Shown: positions 44,809 to 54,546, numbered from the stretch's first letter. The stretch is 64,000 nucleotides of DNA from Flavihumibacter stibioxidans (GCF_014332695.1 NZ_MBUA01000012.1:367858-431857), one strand, 5' to 3'. Notes: a model not told the origin generated them from the letters alone. Made by a program: numbers and translations.

Positions 44809-45375
44809 GTGAGAAAACTGGCTGCCATATTAATAATGGGTATTCTGCTATTCAACTGGGCAGGATACAGGGCTGTATTCTCCTATATGGAAACCCACCT
44901 GAGCAACGACCTCAACCAGCGGCTGGACAATAATCATTATGAGGAAAACGCTCTGATCACCATCAAGGTACCCGTTGACCAGCTTCCGTATTATACCAAC
45001 TCCCCTATTTTTGAAAGGGTAAAAGGTAATGTCACCATCGGCTCAGTTACCTACCAATACGTGGAGCGCAGGATATTCAATGACTCCCTTGAAATGCGTT
45101 GCATTCCCAACAATGAAGTGACTCATCTTACCAATGCCAGGGATGAATTCTTCCAGTTGGTGAATGACCTGCAACATACCAGTTCCTCCGGAAAACAGCA
45201 ACCGGTAAAACAGGCCATCAGCCTGAAAAACATATTTTCCGATTACCTTATGGATGAAACCAGGCCCGGATATGAGCCCAGGTTCACCAGCAGGGCAACC
45301 TGTTATAACCTTTTTGCAGAGCAGTTCTGCAACCGAAATACTCCCCCCCAGGAACAGCCCCCGGATTTTTGCTGA
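44809..45375 (+). CDS. Small membrane-anchored protein of unknown function
   Basis: 188 residues from GTG 44809; the longer open frame runs back inside the previous gene and is rejected. One N-terminal helix (LAAILIMGILLFNWAGYRAV) is followed by a periplasmic or outer-face domain with IKVPVDQLPYYTNSPIFERV and an ends-in-Cys tail. I do not recognise the family. It is on the same strand as the two membrane proteins, 43 bases downstream, so it may belong to their complex. Confidence 0.6.
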   Translation: MRKLAAILIMGILLFNWAGYRAVFSYMETHLSNDLNQRLDNNHYEENALITIKVPVDQLPYYTNSPIFERVKGNVTIGSVTYQYVERRIFNDSLEMRCIPNNEVTHLTNARDEFFQLVNDLQHTSSSGKQQPVKQAISLKNIFSDYLMDETRPGYEPRFTSRATCYNLFAEQFCNRNTPPQEQPPDFC

Positions 45376-45398
45376 TCAATTTTCGTGACGTTTATTCA

Positions 45399-45508
45399 GG
45401 CGTCTGACGTACGTCAGACGGCAAACCGTCGTACAACCGGTTATGTTGCATAGCTGAGGGCTGAATGCCCGCAGTCTGCAACCCACCGTCCGGCATGGGT
45501 CAGACGCC
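45399..45508. repeat. GTCTGAC repeat cluster I, with a divergent interior
   Basis: A compact palindrome ggcgtctgacgtacgtcaga (from 45399, ending about 45422) and a lone right half-site gggtcagacgcc (45497-45508), with about 75 bases of other sequence between. The outer arms pair, so this may be an expanded or decayed unit. Confidence 0.85.
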
Positions 45509-45532
45509 TACATTTATTCAAAACCAACTGCA

Positions 45533-46480
45533 ATGATCAGACGAATTTTTAACCGGACTGCGGCCCTGCTATGCTTGCTGGGAGCAGGACAAACCACTAT
45601 AGCGCAAACAGCTTTCGACGGCTTTACCATGAGCAAGGGAGAACTCTGCCTGGTAGCCACTTATGGAGAATCAAAATGGACCGAATACTGGGAAGGTAAA
45701 AGACTCAGGGAGAACCTTAATATCGGCGAGTTCAAATCAACCAATTTCATGCCTATGCTGGGATATGGCATCACCGACAGAATCAGTGTTTTTGCAACGG
45801 CAGCATATATTTCCAACAGCTCCGATAAAGGCACCATGCAACACCTGAAAGGCTGGCAGGACCTCAATATGGAAACCAAAATCCAACTCAGCAAAACTGC
45901 CTTCAAAAACAGTAAACTCAGTACTTTCGCCACCGTCGGATTTTCGGTTCCCCTTACCAGTTATATCCCCGATTTCCTTCCCTATTCCATCGGACTGGGT
46001 AGCAAAACTGCACAGGCAAGGCTTATTGGTCACTGGAAGCACAATAACGGGATCTTCACCACCCTGCAAACCGGGTACATAACCAGGAGCAAAATCGAAG
46101 TGGATCGCGAAACCTATTATACCGACCAGCAATATTACAGCAAGGAAATGGCGATCCCCGATGTCTGGGACGGCAGCATCCGCGCAGGATTCGATAATAA
46201 AAACATCAGGGCCGGCATCCAGTATAACTGGAGTTTCTGCACCAGCGGATCAGATATGCGGCGCAATGACATGCCCTACCCGTCCAACAGGATGAACCGC
46301 GAAAGCATCAGCCTGACCGCACTGGTATGGATGCCATGGGTCAAAGGCCTGGCTATACAGGGTATGGCCGACCAGACCATCGCCGGCCGCAATATGGGCA
46401 AAGCCTTTAGCTGGATGGGCGGTATCCAGTATGTTTTTAAACCATTCCAAAAGAAAACCAATGAAGCAAGCAAAAACTAA
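45533..46480 (+). CDS. Outer-membrane beta-barrel-like protein
   Basis: 315 residues with a signal peptide (ending TTIAQ near 25). The rest is rich in alternating aromatic/hydrophobic strands (FMPMLGYGITDRISVFATAAY, shortened here: LGYGITDRISVFATAAY; FTTLQTGYITRSKIEV) and ends in VFKPFQKK rather than a terminal Phe. It resembles transporter-like Bacteroidota barrel proteins without a clear family. It is the first gene of a cluster with two haloperoxidase-like lipoproteins and a TonB receptor, and overlaps the next gene by 20 bases. Confidence 0.65.
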   Translation: MIRRIFNRTAALLCLLGAGQTTIAQTAFDGFTMSKGELCLVATYGESKWTEYWEGKRLRENLNIGEFKSTNFMPMLGYGITDRISVFATAAYISNSSDKGTMQHLKGWQDLNMETKIQLSKTAFKNSKLSTFATVGFSVPLTSYIPDFLPYSIGLGSKTAQARLIGHWKHNNGIFTTLQTGYITRSKIEVDRETYYTDQQYYSKEMAIPDVWDGSIRAGFDNKNIRAGIQYNWSFCTSGSDMRRNDMPYPSNRMNRESISLTALVWMPWVKGLAIQGMADQTIAGRNMGKAFSWMGGIQYVFKPFQKKTNEASKN

Positions 46481-48011
46481 CAAAATATTTATAGGTGGCA
46501 TCCTGGCCCTCGGAATGCTGGCAGGATGTTCCAAAGACATCGACCAGCGCAGTCTTCCTGCTTTCGAACCTACAGCCACTGAAGCCAATGGCGGAAACTG
46601 GAAAACCATTCTCCTGGCGGGTCCGGCCGATATCATTATCCCAGCACCGGAAGCTGCCGGCAGTGCAGCCTACCAGGCAGAACTTACCAGCATTGCAACA
46701 AGACAACAATCCATTACGGATACGGACAAACGAATAATTGAAAAATGGAAAAGCAGCGGCATCATCCGCTGGAACGAGATCGCCAGGCAGCTCGTGGCTA
46801 CCTATAACATCCCGCCGGAAGCAAACCCTGACGGAACCTATCCGGCACCCAACCCTAATAACCCCGGCGCCTACCCGAAGTTCCCGTTTGCCAATCCGCC
46901 TTATGCATCCAGGGCTTATGCCTATCTGCATGTAGCCATGTATGATGCACTTGTAACTACCTGGAAATACAAATTCACCCACAACAGGATGTCGCCGGCT
47001 GCACAGGGAACCGGTATCAAAGCGCTGGAACCCATTCAGGAAGGACTTCCATCCTACCCATCGGAAGATGCAGTAGTGGCCCAGGTGGGATACCGGCTGC
47101 TCAAAGTAATGTTCCCCAACGACACCACCTGGCTGCAGGAACAAAGCAACGAACAGAAGATGGCCAAACAATTATCAGGTGTTGCCTCTCCTTCAGACAT
47201 AGCCGCAGGCGAACTGATTGCCAACCAGGTGGCCGAAAAGGTACTGGCCAGATATCGTACCGACGGCATGGGACAGGCCGCAGGCAATCCCAATCTCTGG
47301 GACGAACTGAAGCAGGATGCCATGGCACGCGGACTGACCCTCCCCTGGGAAAGCATGGAAACACCAAAACGCCCGATGATGCTGGCCATGTTTGGAAACG
47401 TCAAACAGTTCCTGATTACTACAGCCCAGCGCGATTCACTGAGGCCGGAACCGCCACCCGCTATTGGCTCACCGGAATTCAACGAAGCCCTGGCAGAAGT
47501 AAAACGATACAGCAATAACCCATCCGGGGAAGTATGGCGCATAGCACAACTCTGGAGTGACGGCGCCGCCACCTATACACCACCCGGTCACTGGAATGAA
47601 ATAGCCTGTAATTCCATCGTCAAAAACAAATTCAACGAACTGCGCACCGCCAGGACCCTTGCCCTAATGAATATGGCAGTGTTTGACGCAGGTATCAGTT
47701 GCTGGGATGCCAAAGCCTATTATTTTTATCCGAGGCCTTCCCAGGCAGATCCTTCCATTAAAACAATCGGGTTACCCAACTTCCCTTCCTACACATCCGG
47801 ACATTCTACTTTTTCCGGAGCCGCCTCAACGGTTCTTGGATATATCTTTCCTGATGAAAAAGCTGAATTCGAAAGGATGTCACTGGAAGCGGCTGAATCA
47901 AGGATCTATGGCGCCATCCATTACCGTTTTGATTCGGAAGCAGGCACCCGCTGCGGCAATGCTATCGGCAGCTTCGCTGTAAAAAAAGGCATGGCAGATG
48001 GCTCCAACTAG
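46461..48011 (+). CDS. Vanadium haloperoxidase / PAP2-like lipoprotein 1
   Basis: 516 residues from ATG 46461, giving a lipoprotein signal LALGMLAGCSKD. The oxyanion-binding pattern is complete in order: KAYYFYPRP (Lys and Arg), SYTSGHSTFSG (SGH) and SRIYGAIHYRFD (Arg and catalytic His). The same site serves vanadate-dependent haloperoxidases and class A phosphatases, so either halide oxidation or phosphate ester cleavage is possible. The next gene encodes a paralogue. Confidence 0.85.
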   Translation: MKQAKTNKIFIGGILALGMLAGCSKDIDQRSLPAFEPTATEANGGNWKTILLAGPADIIIPAPEAAGSAAYQAELTSIATRQQSITDTDKRIIEKWKSSGIIRWNEIARQLVATYNIPPEANPDGTYPAPNPNNPGAYPKFPFANPPYASRAYAYLHVAMYDALVTTWKYKFTHNRMSPAAQGTGIKALEPIQEGLPSYPSEDAVVAQVGYRLLKVMFPNDTTWLQEQSNEQKMAKQLSGVASPSDIAAGELIANQVAEKVLARYRTDGMGQAAGNPNLWDELKQDAMARGLTLPWESMETPKRPMMLAMFGNVKQFLITTAQRDSLRPEPPPAIGSPEFNEALAEVKRYSNNPSGEVWRIAQLWSDGAATYTPPGHWNEIACNSIVKNKFNELRTARTLALMNMAVFDAGISCWDAKAYYFYPRPSQADPSIKTIGLPNFPSYTSGHSTFSGAASTVLGYIFPDEKAEFERMSLEAAESRIYGAIHYRFDSEAGTRCGNAIGSFAVKKGMADGSN

Positions 48012-48036
48012 TAAATAATTTTTTAAACCCCAGAAA

Positions 48037-49380
48037 ATGAGAACTTCTTTGCTGAACAAACTAACCCTCGGATTTTTATCCGCGACCCTGATGATTTCCT
48101 GCGCCGGCAAAAAGGAGAATTATCAATCCACCCTGCATGATCCACACCTTTTCAGCAAAACCGTGAAAAAGTTGAATGATGTGGTGCTGGAAAATAATTT
48201 TCCGCCAATGATCGCCACGCGTAATTATGTTTACTCGACTATTGCAGCTTATGAAATCGTAGCGGCAGGTGATCCGGCGCATTACCAGAGCCTTTCCGGC
48301 CAGATCAGGCACATGCCCGCCATGCCCCGGCCTGCAGACACTGCAGTGATTGATTTTCCACTGGCAGCCATGCTGGCCCTTACCAAAGTGGGTAATGCAG
48401 TTACCTTCCCGGAAGGCAGCCTGATGGGTTACTATGACGAACTGCTGAATATGGCAGACAGCCTGGGAATGCCATCAGCAAAGATCAATGGAAGCAAGGC
48501 CTTTTCAGACACCATCGTAGCCACGATAATGGCATGGTCCAAAAAAGACAACTACGCCCAGACACGATCAGCAACACGTTATAATGTTACGAACGAAGCC
48601 GGGCGTTATGTTCCGACTCCTCCCATGTATGCCCAGGCCCTGGAACCACATTGGGCAGAAATCAGGACCATGGTGCTGGACAGTGCCTCCATGTGCAGGG
48701 CACAGAATCCTCCTGTATTTAATGTTACCGACAAAAACAGCCGATTTTACAGGGACATGATGGAAGTAAAACAGGTGGGTGACAGCCTTACTGATGAACA
48801 AAAGCATATCGCTGAGTTCTGGGATGACAATCCGTTCAAAATGAATGTAAGCGGGCATGTCATGTTTGCAACAAAGAAGTTCTCTCCTCCCGGCCACTGG
48901 ATGAATATTGTAGGTATTGCCGCCAAAAAAGCAGGTGCTGATTTTAATACTACCGTTACCGGATATGCGAAAACAGCTATTTCCCTTTTCGATGCTTTCA
49001 TCAGTTGCTGGGAAGGCAAGTACAGCTATAACTATATCCGACCTGAAACAGTGATCAACCAGGTGGTGGATCCGGAATGGCGTCCTTTTATCCAGACCCC
49101 GCCCTTCCCTTCCTTTCCCAGCGGACATGGCACAGCTTCTGCATCGGCAGCAGAGGCAATGTCCAGTGTTTTTGGCGATCAGCTAAGTTTTACCGACACA
49201 TCCCTGCTGGAATTCGGCATTGCCAACAGGGAGATCAGGTCCTTCCGGCAGGCAGCGGCTGAAGCGGCCATGAGCCGGCTTTACGGCGGTATCCACTTTC
49301 GTTTCGACAATGAACTGGGCGCTGAGTCCGGCAAAAAAGTAGGCGAACTGGTGGTCAGCCGGCTGAAGATGAAAAAATAA
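48037..49380 (+). CDS. Vanadium haloperoxidase / PAP2-like lipoprotein 2
   Basis: 447 residues, lipoprotein signal ending LMISCAGKK. The active-site motifs are KYSYNYIRP, PSFPSGHGTAS and SRLYGGIHFRFD, closer to the consensus than in the upstream paralogue (PSGH rather than TSGH). It starts 25 bases after that gene and is followed 18 bases later by a TonB receptor. The pair looks like an old tandem duplication that has diverged in length. Confidence 0.87.
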   Translation: MRTSLLNKLTLGFLSATLMISCAGKKENYQSTLHDPHLFSKTVKKLNDVVLENNFPPMIATRNYVYSTIAAYEIVAAGDPAHYQSLSGQIRHMPAMPRPADTAVIDFPLAAMLALTKVGNAVTFPEGSLMGYYDELLNMADSLGMPSAKINGSKAFSDTIVATIMAWSKKDNYAQTRSATRYNVTNEAGRYVPTPPMYAQALEPHWAEIRTMVLDSASMCRAQNPPVFNVTDKNSRFYRDMMEVKQVGDSLTDEQKHIAEFWDDNPFKMNVSGHVMFATKKFSPPGHWMNIVGIAAKKAGADFNTTVTGYAKTAISLFDAFISCWEGKYSYNYIRPETVINQVVDPEWRPFIQTPPFPSFPSGHGTASASAAEAMSSVFGDQLSFTDTSLLEFGIANREIRSFRQAAAEAAMSRLYGGIHFRFDNELGAESGKKVGELVVSRLKMKK

Positions 49381-49398
49381 TCTATCGTCCTACCTGAT

Positions 49399-51645
49399 TT
49401 GAAAAAAACCAGTACATATCTGACCATTATTTCAGCAATGCTGGCCCTTTACCTTCCCGCCCTCGCACAGGTAAAGGGCCGGCATCTGCCTGATTCAATA
49501 CGTATCCACGCCCTTGACAGCATCCTGATCATTGCCAACCAGCAAAGATCACAAATGCTGACTCTCGCCCCTGTAAAAGGAACCTATATCTACTCGGGTA
49601 AAAAAACAGAGATCCTGCATGTCTCTGCCATGGATGCCAACAAAGTGGATAACAATCCCCGCCAGTTATTTGCAAAAGTTCCCGGCGTATATGTATATGA
49701 AAACGATGGCTCAGGCAACCAGGTGAATATCGCCACCCGTGGCCTGACCGCCCATCGATCCTGGGAAATGAATGTGCGGTTAAATGACGTCATGACAAAT
49801 TCCGATCTCTATGGTTATCCGGCAAGTCACTTCAATGCACCAACGGAATCCATTGACAGGATCGAAATCGTTCGCGGAAGCGGGGCGCTGCAATATGGCG
49901 GCCAGTTTGGAGGCATGGTAAATTACATCACAAAGGAAGCGGACAGCACCCGGAAATTTTCATTTGAATCTTCCAATTCCACAGGCTCTTACGGCCTGCT
50001 CAGCACCTTTAACGCCATTGGAGGGAAAATTAAAAAATTAAGTTATTACAGCTACATCAATTACCGCCAATCCAATGGTTACCGCGATAACAGCGAATAC
50101 GATTACCTGGCGGCACACGCGCATGTGCAATACGAATTCAACAAAAGGCTGAAACTGCGCATGGAATATAATTTCATGGAATACGTGAACCATTTAAACG
50201 GCGGACTGACCGATGCACAGTTCCGCGAAAACCCACGCCAGTCTACCCGCAGCAGGAATTATTACAGTCCGTCTATCCATGTTCCCTCCCTCCATCTGGA
50301 TTATTCCATCAGCAGGAACACTACCCTGAATCTTATCAGCAGTGCTATCCTCGGTTCGCGAAACAGCGTACAGTTCATTGCGCTGTCAACTGTTCCCGAT
50401 ACCATTAATGCCACCACAGGCAACTATAATCATCGCCAGGTGGATATCGATCACTACAACAGTTATGCAAATGAAGCCAGGATAAAGCACCACTACCACT
50501 GGCTGGGTAATAAACAAACCATTGTAGCCGGGATCCGGTACATCAATAACAATTTGATCCGGAAACAAATGGGAAAGGGAACAACGGGATCAGATTACGA
50601 TCTTCGGCTAACCGATCCCGTTTGGGGCCGCGATCTGGGCTTCAGGACCTCCAATATCTCATTCTTTGCAGAGAACCTCTTGCAGGTTCATCCGAAACTG
50701 ACATTTACAACCGGTTTGCGCTATGAAAACGGCCGTACCAAAATGAATGGCTCTATCCGGAATTTCAATCCGGCTGATATTCCGGTAACCATCGCCCACA
50801 AATTCTTTTTACTGGGAGCAGGTATCCAGTACGAACTAAATAATACAATCCAGGTTTTTGCCAATTGGTCACAAGCCTACCGGCCCGTGCTTTTCGCCGA
50901 TGTCATTCCCGCTACCACCCTGAACAAAATCGACCCCGGGATCAGGGATGCATTCGGAAGCAATGCAGAACTGGGGATCAGGGGTACAGCAGGCAATCGT
51001 TTCAGATTTGACCTGACCTTTTTCAGTTTGCAATATAAACACCGAACGGGGAACATCGCCCTGACAGATGAATCAGGGAACACATACCTATACAAGACCA
51101 ATACCGGAAACTCGCTTTCACAGGGCATTGAGTTTTACGGGGAAGCCATATTACTTGGCCACCTGAACACAGGCTCCGGAAGACCCGACGCCAAACGCGG
51201 GATCCGGTTGTCGGTTTTTACATCAACTGCAATTATTCATGCCCGTTATACCAAGGGAACAATTGTTGCGGGAAGAAGCAATCTCGACGTTAAAGGTAAC
51301 AGGATTGAAGCAGCCCCACCCCTGATTTCAAGGAACGGACTGCAGGGCAGGTATGGGAAAATATCCGGGTTGATACAGTATAGCTACACTTCCTCCAGTT
51401 ATGCCGATCCGCTTAATACGGCAGAACCCAATGCCAGCGGCACGATCGGGAAAGTACCTGCTTATCATCTTTTTGACCTGAACCTTTCATACCGGATCAC
51501 ATCAGCGGTAACTGCCCGGTTCATGCTGAATAATATATTCAACAAACAATATTTCACGGAGAGACCGGCCTTTTTTCCCGGCCCTGGTGGATTGTACCCG
51601 GCCGATGGCAGGAGTTTGATTTTTTCCGTGGGCATCAAGCTCTGA
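49399..51645 (+). CDS. FecA-like TonB-dependent receptor
   Basis: 748 residues from a TTG start; the following KKTSTYLTIISAMLALYLPA is a good signal peptide. No CarboxypepD_reg domain; the plug has LFAKVPGVYVYENDGSG, NIATRGLTAHRSWEMNVRLN and IEIVRGSGALQYGGQFGG, and the barrel ends LIFSVGIKL. The plug resembles FecA-type siderophore/iron-citrate receptors. Cotranscription with haloperoxidase-like lipoproteins suggests import of a metal or oxyanion complex, but the ligand is not visible. A terminator follows at 51695. Confidence 0.9.
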   Translation: MKKTSTYLTIISAMLALYLPALAQVKGRHLPDSIRIHALDSILIIANQQRSQMLTLAPVKGTYIYSGKKTEILHVSAMDANKVDNNPRQLFAKVPGVYVYENDGSGNQVNIATRGLTAHRSWEMNVRLNDVMTNSDLYGYPASHFNAPTESIDRIEIVRGSGALQYGGQFGGMVNYITKEADSTRKFSFESSNSTGSYGLLSTFNAIGGKIKKLSYYSYINYRQSNGYRDNSEYDYLAAHAHVQYEFNKRLKLRMEYNFMEYVNHLNGGLTDAQFRENPRQSTRSRNYYSPSIHVPSLHLDYSISRNTTLNLISSAILGSRNSVQFIALSTVPDTINATTGNYNHRQVDIDHYNSYANEARIKHHYHWLGNKQTIVAGIRYINNNLIRKQMGKGTTGSDYDLRLTDPVWGRDLGFRTSNISFFAENLLQVHPKLTFTTGLRYENGRTKMNGSIRNFNPADIPVTIAHKFFLLGAGIQYELNNTIQVFANWSQAYRPVLFADVIPATTLNKIDPGIRDAFGSNAELGIRGTAGNRFRFDLTFFSLQYKHRTGNIALTDESGNTYLYKTNTGNSLSQGIEFYGEAILLGHLNTGSGRPDAKRGIRLSVFTSTAIIHARYTKGTIVAGRSNLDVKGNRIEAAPPLISRNGLQGRYGKISGLIQYSYTSSSYADPLNTAEPNASGTIGKVPAYHLFDLNLSYRITSAVTARFMLNNIFNKQYFTERPAFFPGPGGLYPADGRSLIFSVGIKL

Positions 51646-51694
51646 AAATTGCTGCATAAAATGTTCTCTAATGTTTGGTTATTTTGAAATGAGG

Positions 51695-51721
51695 CGGCTG
51701 TCCATCGGGCAGCCGTTTTTT
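51695..51721 (+). terminator. Intrinsic terminator after the haloperoxidase/TonB operon
   Basis: Stem cggctgtcc / gggcagccg (9 bp, one G-U pair) with a 3-base loop, followed by six T. It lies about 50 bases after the receptor stop and is a textbook rho-independent terminator. Confidence 0.88.
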
Positions 51722-51795
51722 CTGGCATGGATTTCACACTTTGCCCCCTACATTTACAACTGAATCATCCAAGCACTAAAATCACTCTGGAACGC

Positions 51796-52353
51796 ATGAT
51801 ACGCAAAGCCTTGTTTTTTTCCCTGACCCTGGTCATCTCCCTTGCATCCGTCTCCCAGGCCCAGCCGGCAGGCACAGGTGATAATCCAGCCCAACATGAT
51901 TTTCCCCGCCGTTGGATTGGTAAATGGAAAGGAACCCTGAACTGGTTCCAGGGCATTCAAAAAAGGCAATCTGTAAATATGGAATTGCATATTCTACCCA
52001 CTGACAGTGTAAACCAGTACAGTTGGAGGATTATATACGGTGACCAGCAGAAAGACAACCGCCCCTACCTGCTAAAACCCTTTGATATCTCACGCGGTCA
52101 CTGGCTGATCGATGAGCGCAATAGCATTGTGCTGGACCAGTTCCTGCTGGGTGACCGTTTCAGCGGAAGCTTTACAGTGGAAGGGAATACCATTCTGAAC
52201 AATTACTGGTTAAGCGGTGACAGCCTGGTGGTGGAATTCTTTAATAGCCAGGAAAAACCAATAGCCATTACTGGTGGCGGGGACAGTACCATCCCAAAGA
52301 TCAAATCCTATGGCATGCGAAGTTATCAGCGTGCAGTGCTGAAAAGGTATTGA
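51796..52353 (+). CDS. Secreted protein of unknown function
   Basis: 185 residues from ATG 51796, with a signal peptide cut after QAQ (near residue 23). The mature part (WIGKWKGTLNWFQGIQKRQ, MELHILPTDSVNQYSWRI, FTVEGNTILNNYWLSGDSL) looks like a small lipocalin-like or beta-sandwich domain. I do not recognise a named family. Its TGA stop is the first base triplet of the 53-bp palindrome at 52351-52403. Confidence 0.75.
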   Translation: MIRKALFFSLTLVISLASVSQAQPAGTGDNPAQHDFPRRWIGKWKGTLNWFQGIQKRQSVNMELHILPTDSVNQYSWRIIYGDQQKDNRPYLLKPFDISRGHWLIDERNSIVLDQFLLGDRFSGSFTVEGNTILNNYWLSGDSLVVEFFNSQEKPIAITGGGDSTIPKIKSYGMRSYQRAVLKRY

Positions 52354-52403
52354 TGATTTGATTCACCCGTCGGGTGGCACCCGACGGGTGAATCAAATCA
52401 TCA
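52351..52403. repeat. Perfect 53-bp palindrome spanning two stop codons (CCCGTCGGG family, copy 3)
   Basis: Arms of 26 bases (52351-52376 and 52378-52403) match perfectly around one central G. The core is the same as in copies 1 and 2; the outer part tgatgatttgattc is specific to this site. Its first triplet TGA is the stop of the plus-strand gene and its last triplet TCA is the stop of minus-strand ispG. It probably acts as a two-way transcription block. Confidence 0.93.
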
Positions 52404-54422
52404 GGCCGGTTCCACCCAGGCGTCGTTCTCTTTCAGCAGACGGATCAGTTCTTCCACCGCCACTTCACTGTCCACATTGCGTTTCACCACTTCCTTACCC
52501 CTGTACAAAGTAATTTTTCCCGGACCGCTGCCCACATATCCAAAATCCGCATCTGCCATCTCACCGGGTCCGTTCACAATGCATCCCATGATCGCTATTT
52601 TTACTCCTTTAAGGTGATTGGTTACAGCACGGATCTTTGCAGTTGTCTCCTGCAGGTCGAATAAAGTGCGGCCACAGCTCGGACAGGAAATATATTCTGT
52701 TTTGGATATCCTGGTGCGGGTGGCCTGCAGGATGGAAAAAGCTGTATTGTTGACGAACTGGTAAACATCTTTCACGGGCAGATAGGTCCTTCCGCTCACC
52801 TGTACATTTTCAATAGAGGCTGTTGCAGAAATGCCCAGGCCGATACCATCTCCCAAACCTTCCAGTAACAAGGCGCCTGTTTCCGTGGCAAAATGGATCA
52901 GGTGTTCATCTGGTGTATGCCAACTGCTGTCGGTGATCAGTACAACCGGATTCCTGATTCCCCTCCGGAGCAATTCTACAAACATCCGGCGCACGGATTG
53001 CATGGCATTGCGGTTGGTGCTGCTCAGGCAGATCACCACAGTCGGGTCATTGGCCAGTTCATCCAGGTAGGTAAAATCATTCAGTGCGGTTGCATCGTTA
53101 AAACAATCCACCATCACAAAATTGAGCAGCTCGCTTTTTCTTTCAGCTTCCACAAATCCGCTGTCCTGGAAAATCGGGAAATACTTTGACTGGTCCTCCG
53201 CCAGTTCCCAGGCGGCCGGGTAACAGATGACCTTTAAGGTACCGGGTAAGGCAAAGGAAAGCAACTGGTGGCCGGTGAAAATATAATCCGCAGCCGCATC
53301 ACCAATATTCCATTTGTCTGTGGTGGCGTCATACCTGTACCCAATACCCTGCAGGTGGTGGGGTTCAATTTTTTCAAGCCGGCTCAGGTCGGCTACTACC
53401 ACCGGAACATGTTTTCCCCCGATATTATCGATCGTAAATGTTTCCCTACGCCGGTATTCAAAAGGAGAATACCCCAGGGTTCCGGTATTTATTTCAGGTA
53501 CCCGTCCCTTCACTATTTCCTCTTCATTCTTCACGGTATCTCCCTGGTATCTCTTCACCAGGTCGCGGCAAACCGGGATCTCAAACTCCGGATCTTCGGT
53601 TAGAGATACCCGTATGGTATCTCCGATTCCGTCTTCAAGCAGGGTGCCTATTCCGATGGCAGATTTAATCCGGCCGTCTTCGCCGTCACCGGCTTCCGTA
53701 ACCCCGAGGTGGAGGGGATATATCTCCCCAAACTCTGCCTGCATGGTCTGTATCAACAGCCGGTAAGCCTGCACCATCACCTGCGGGTTCGAGGACTTCA
53801 TGCTCAGGACAATATTATGAAAGCTTTCATCCCGGGAAATACGCAGGAATTCCATGGCACTTTCCACCATACCCATCGGGGTATCACCATAACGGCTCAT
53901 AATCCTATCGCTCAGGGATCCATGATTGGTACCGATCCGCATGGCAGTTCCGTATTCGCGGCAGATTTTCACCAGCGGCGTAAAACGTTCCCTGATGCGA
54001 TCTATCTCCTCTGCGTATTCGGCATCGGTATAATCGATCTGCTCAAATTTTTTCTTGTCGACATAGTTCCCGGGGTTAACCCTCACTTTTTCGATGATCC
54101 GGGCAGCTATTTCAGCGGCATTGGGGGTGAAATGTATATCTGCGATCAGAGGTGTATGGTATCCTCTTTTGCGGAGTTCGTTTTTTATGACCAGCAGGTT
54201 TTCAGCCTCTTTTTTGCTGGGGGCAGTAATCCTGACGAGTTCAGCGCCGGCTTCAATGCATCGGATGCTCTGTTCCACCGTGGCCATGGTATCCATGGTG
54301 TCGGTGGTTGTCATGGTCTGGATCCGGATTGGATGACCGTTTCCCAGGATCAGCTCCCCTATTTTTACTTCCCTTGTAACCAACCTCCTGTAATCTGTCA
54401 GCGATTCGCTGTAAATCTGCAT
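52401..54422 (-). CDS. ispG: IspG (GcpE), MEcPP reductase, long form
   Basis: 673 residues from ATG 54422; the longer frame starts inside repeat copy J and is rejected. It reduces methylerythritol cyclodiphosphate to HMBPP in the MEP isoprenoid pathway. The N-terminal TIM barrel (MTTTDTMDTMATVEQSIRC, ITAPSKKEAENL) and C-terminal [4Fe-4S] domain (SCPSCGRTLFDLQE, GCIVNGPGEMADADFGYVG) are separated by a large insertion, the long plant/Bacteroidota form. The gene stands alone and is divergent from the RAYT gene. Confidence 0.95.
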   Translation of the reverse strand: MQIYSESLTDYRRLVTREVKIGELILGNGHPIRIQTMTTTDTMDTMATVEQSIRCIEAGAELVRITAPSKKEAENLLVIKNELRKRGYHTPLIADIHFTPNAAEIAARIIEKVRVNPGNYVDKKKFEQIDYTDAEYAEEIDRIRERFTPLVKICREYGTAMRIGTNHGSLSDRIMSRYGDTPMGMVESAMEFLRISRDESFHNIVLSMKSSNPQVMVQAYRLLIQTMQAEFGEIYPLHLGVTEAGDGEDGRIKSAIGIGTLLEDGIGDTIRVSLTEDPEFEIPVCRDLVKRYQGDTVKNEEEIVKGRVPEINTGTLGYSPFEYRRRETFTIDNIGGKHVPVVVADLSRLEKIEPHHLQGIGYRYDATTDKWNIGDAAADYIFTGHQLLSFALPGTLKVICYPAAWELAEDQSKYFPIFQDSGFVEAERKSELLNFVMVDCFNDATALNDFTYLDELANDPTVVICLSSTNRNAMQSVRRMFVELLRRGIRNPVVLITDSSWHTPDEHLIHFATETGALLLEGLGDGIGLGISATASIENVQVSGRTYLPVKDVYQFVNNTAFSILQATRTRISKTEYISCPSCGRTLFDLQETTAKIRAVTNHLKGVKIAIMGCIVNGPGEMADADFGYVGSGPGKITLYRGKEVVKRNVDSEVAVEELIRLLKENDAWVEPA

Positions 54423-54447
54423 AGCAACGATTTTCCGCGAAGATAAC

Positions 54448-54491
54448 GCGTCTGACGCACGTCTGACGTACGTCAGACGCGCGTCAGACGC
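54448..54491. repeat. GTCTGAC palindrome, copy J, upstream flank of the RAYT gene
   Basis: 44 bases: two direct half-sites gcgtctgacgc and cgtctgacg then two inverted ones, palindromic except for one base pair. It lies 55 bases before the RAYT start. Confidence 0.95.
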
Positions 54492-54546
54492 ATAAAACCG
54501 TTTTTTCACCCTACCACAGACAGTTTGGAGAGATTATTTTAGGCTG

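Noticed and set aside
54423-54509. N-terminal extension of IspG reading through repeat copy J
   Set aside because: The extension is repeat-encoded and lies outside the IspG family pattern; ATG 54422 fits better.
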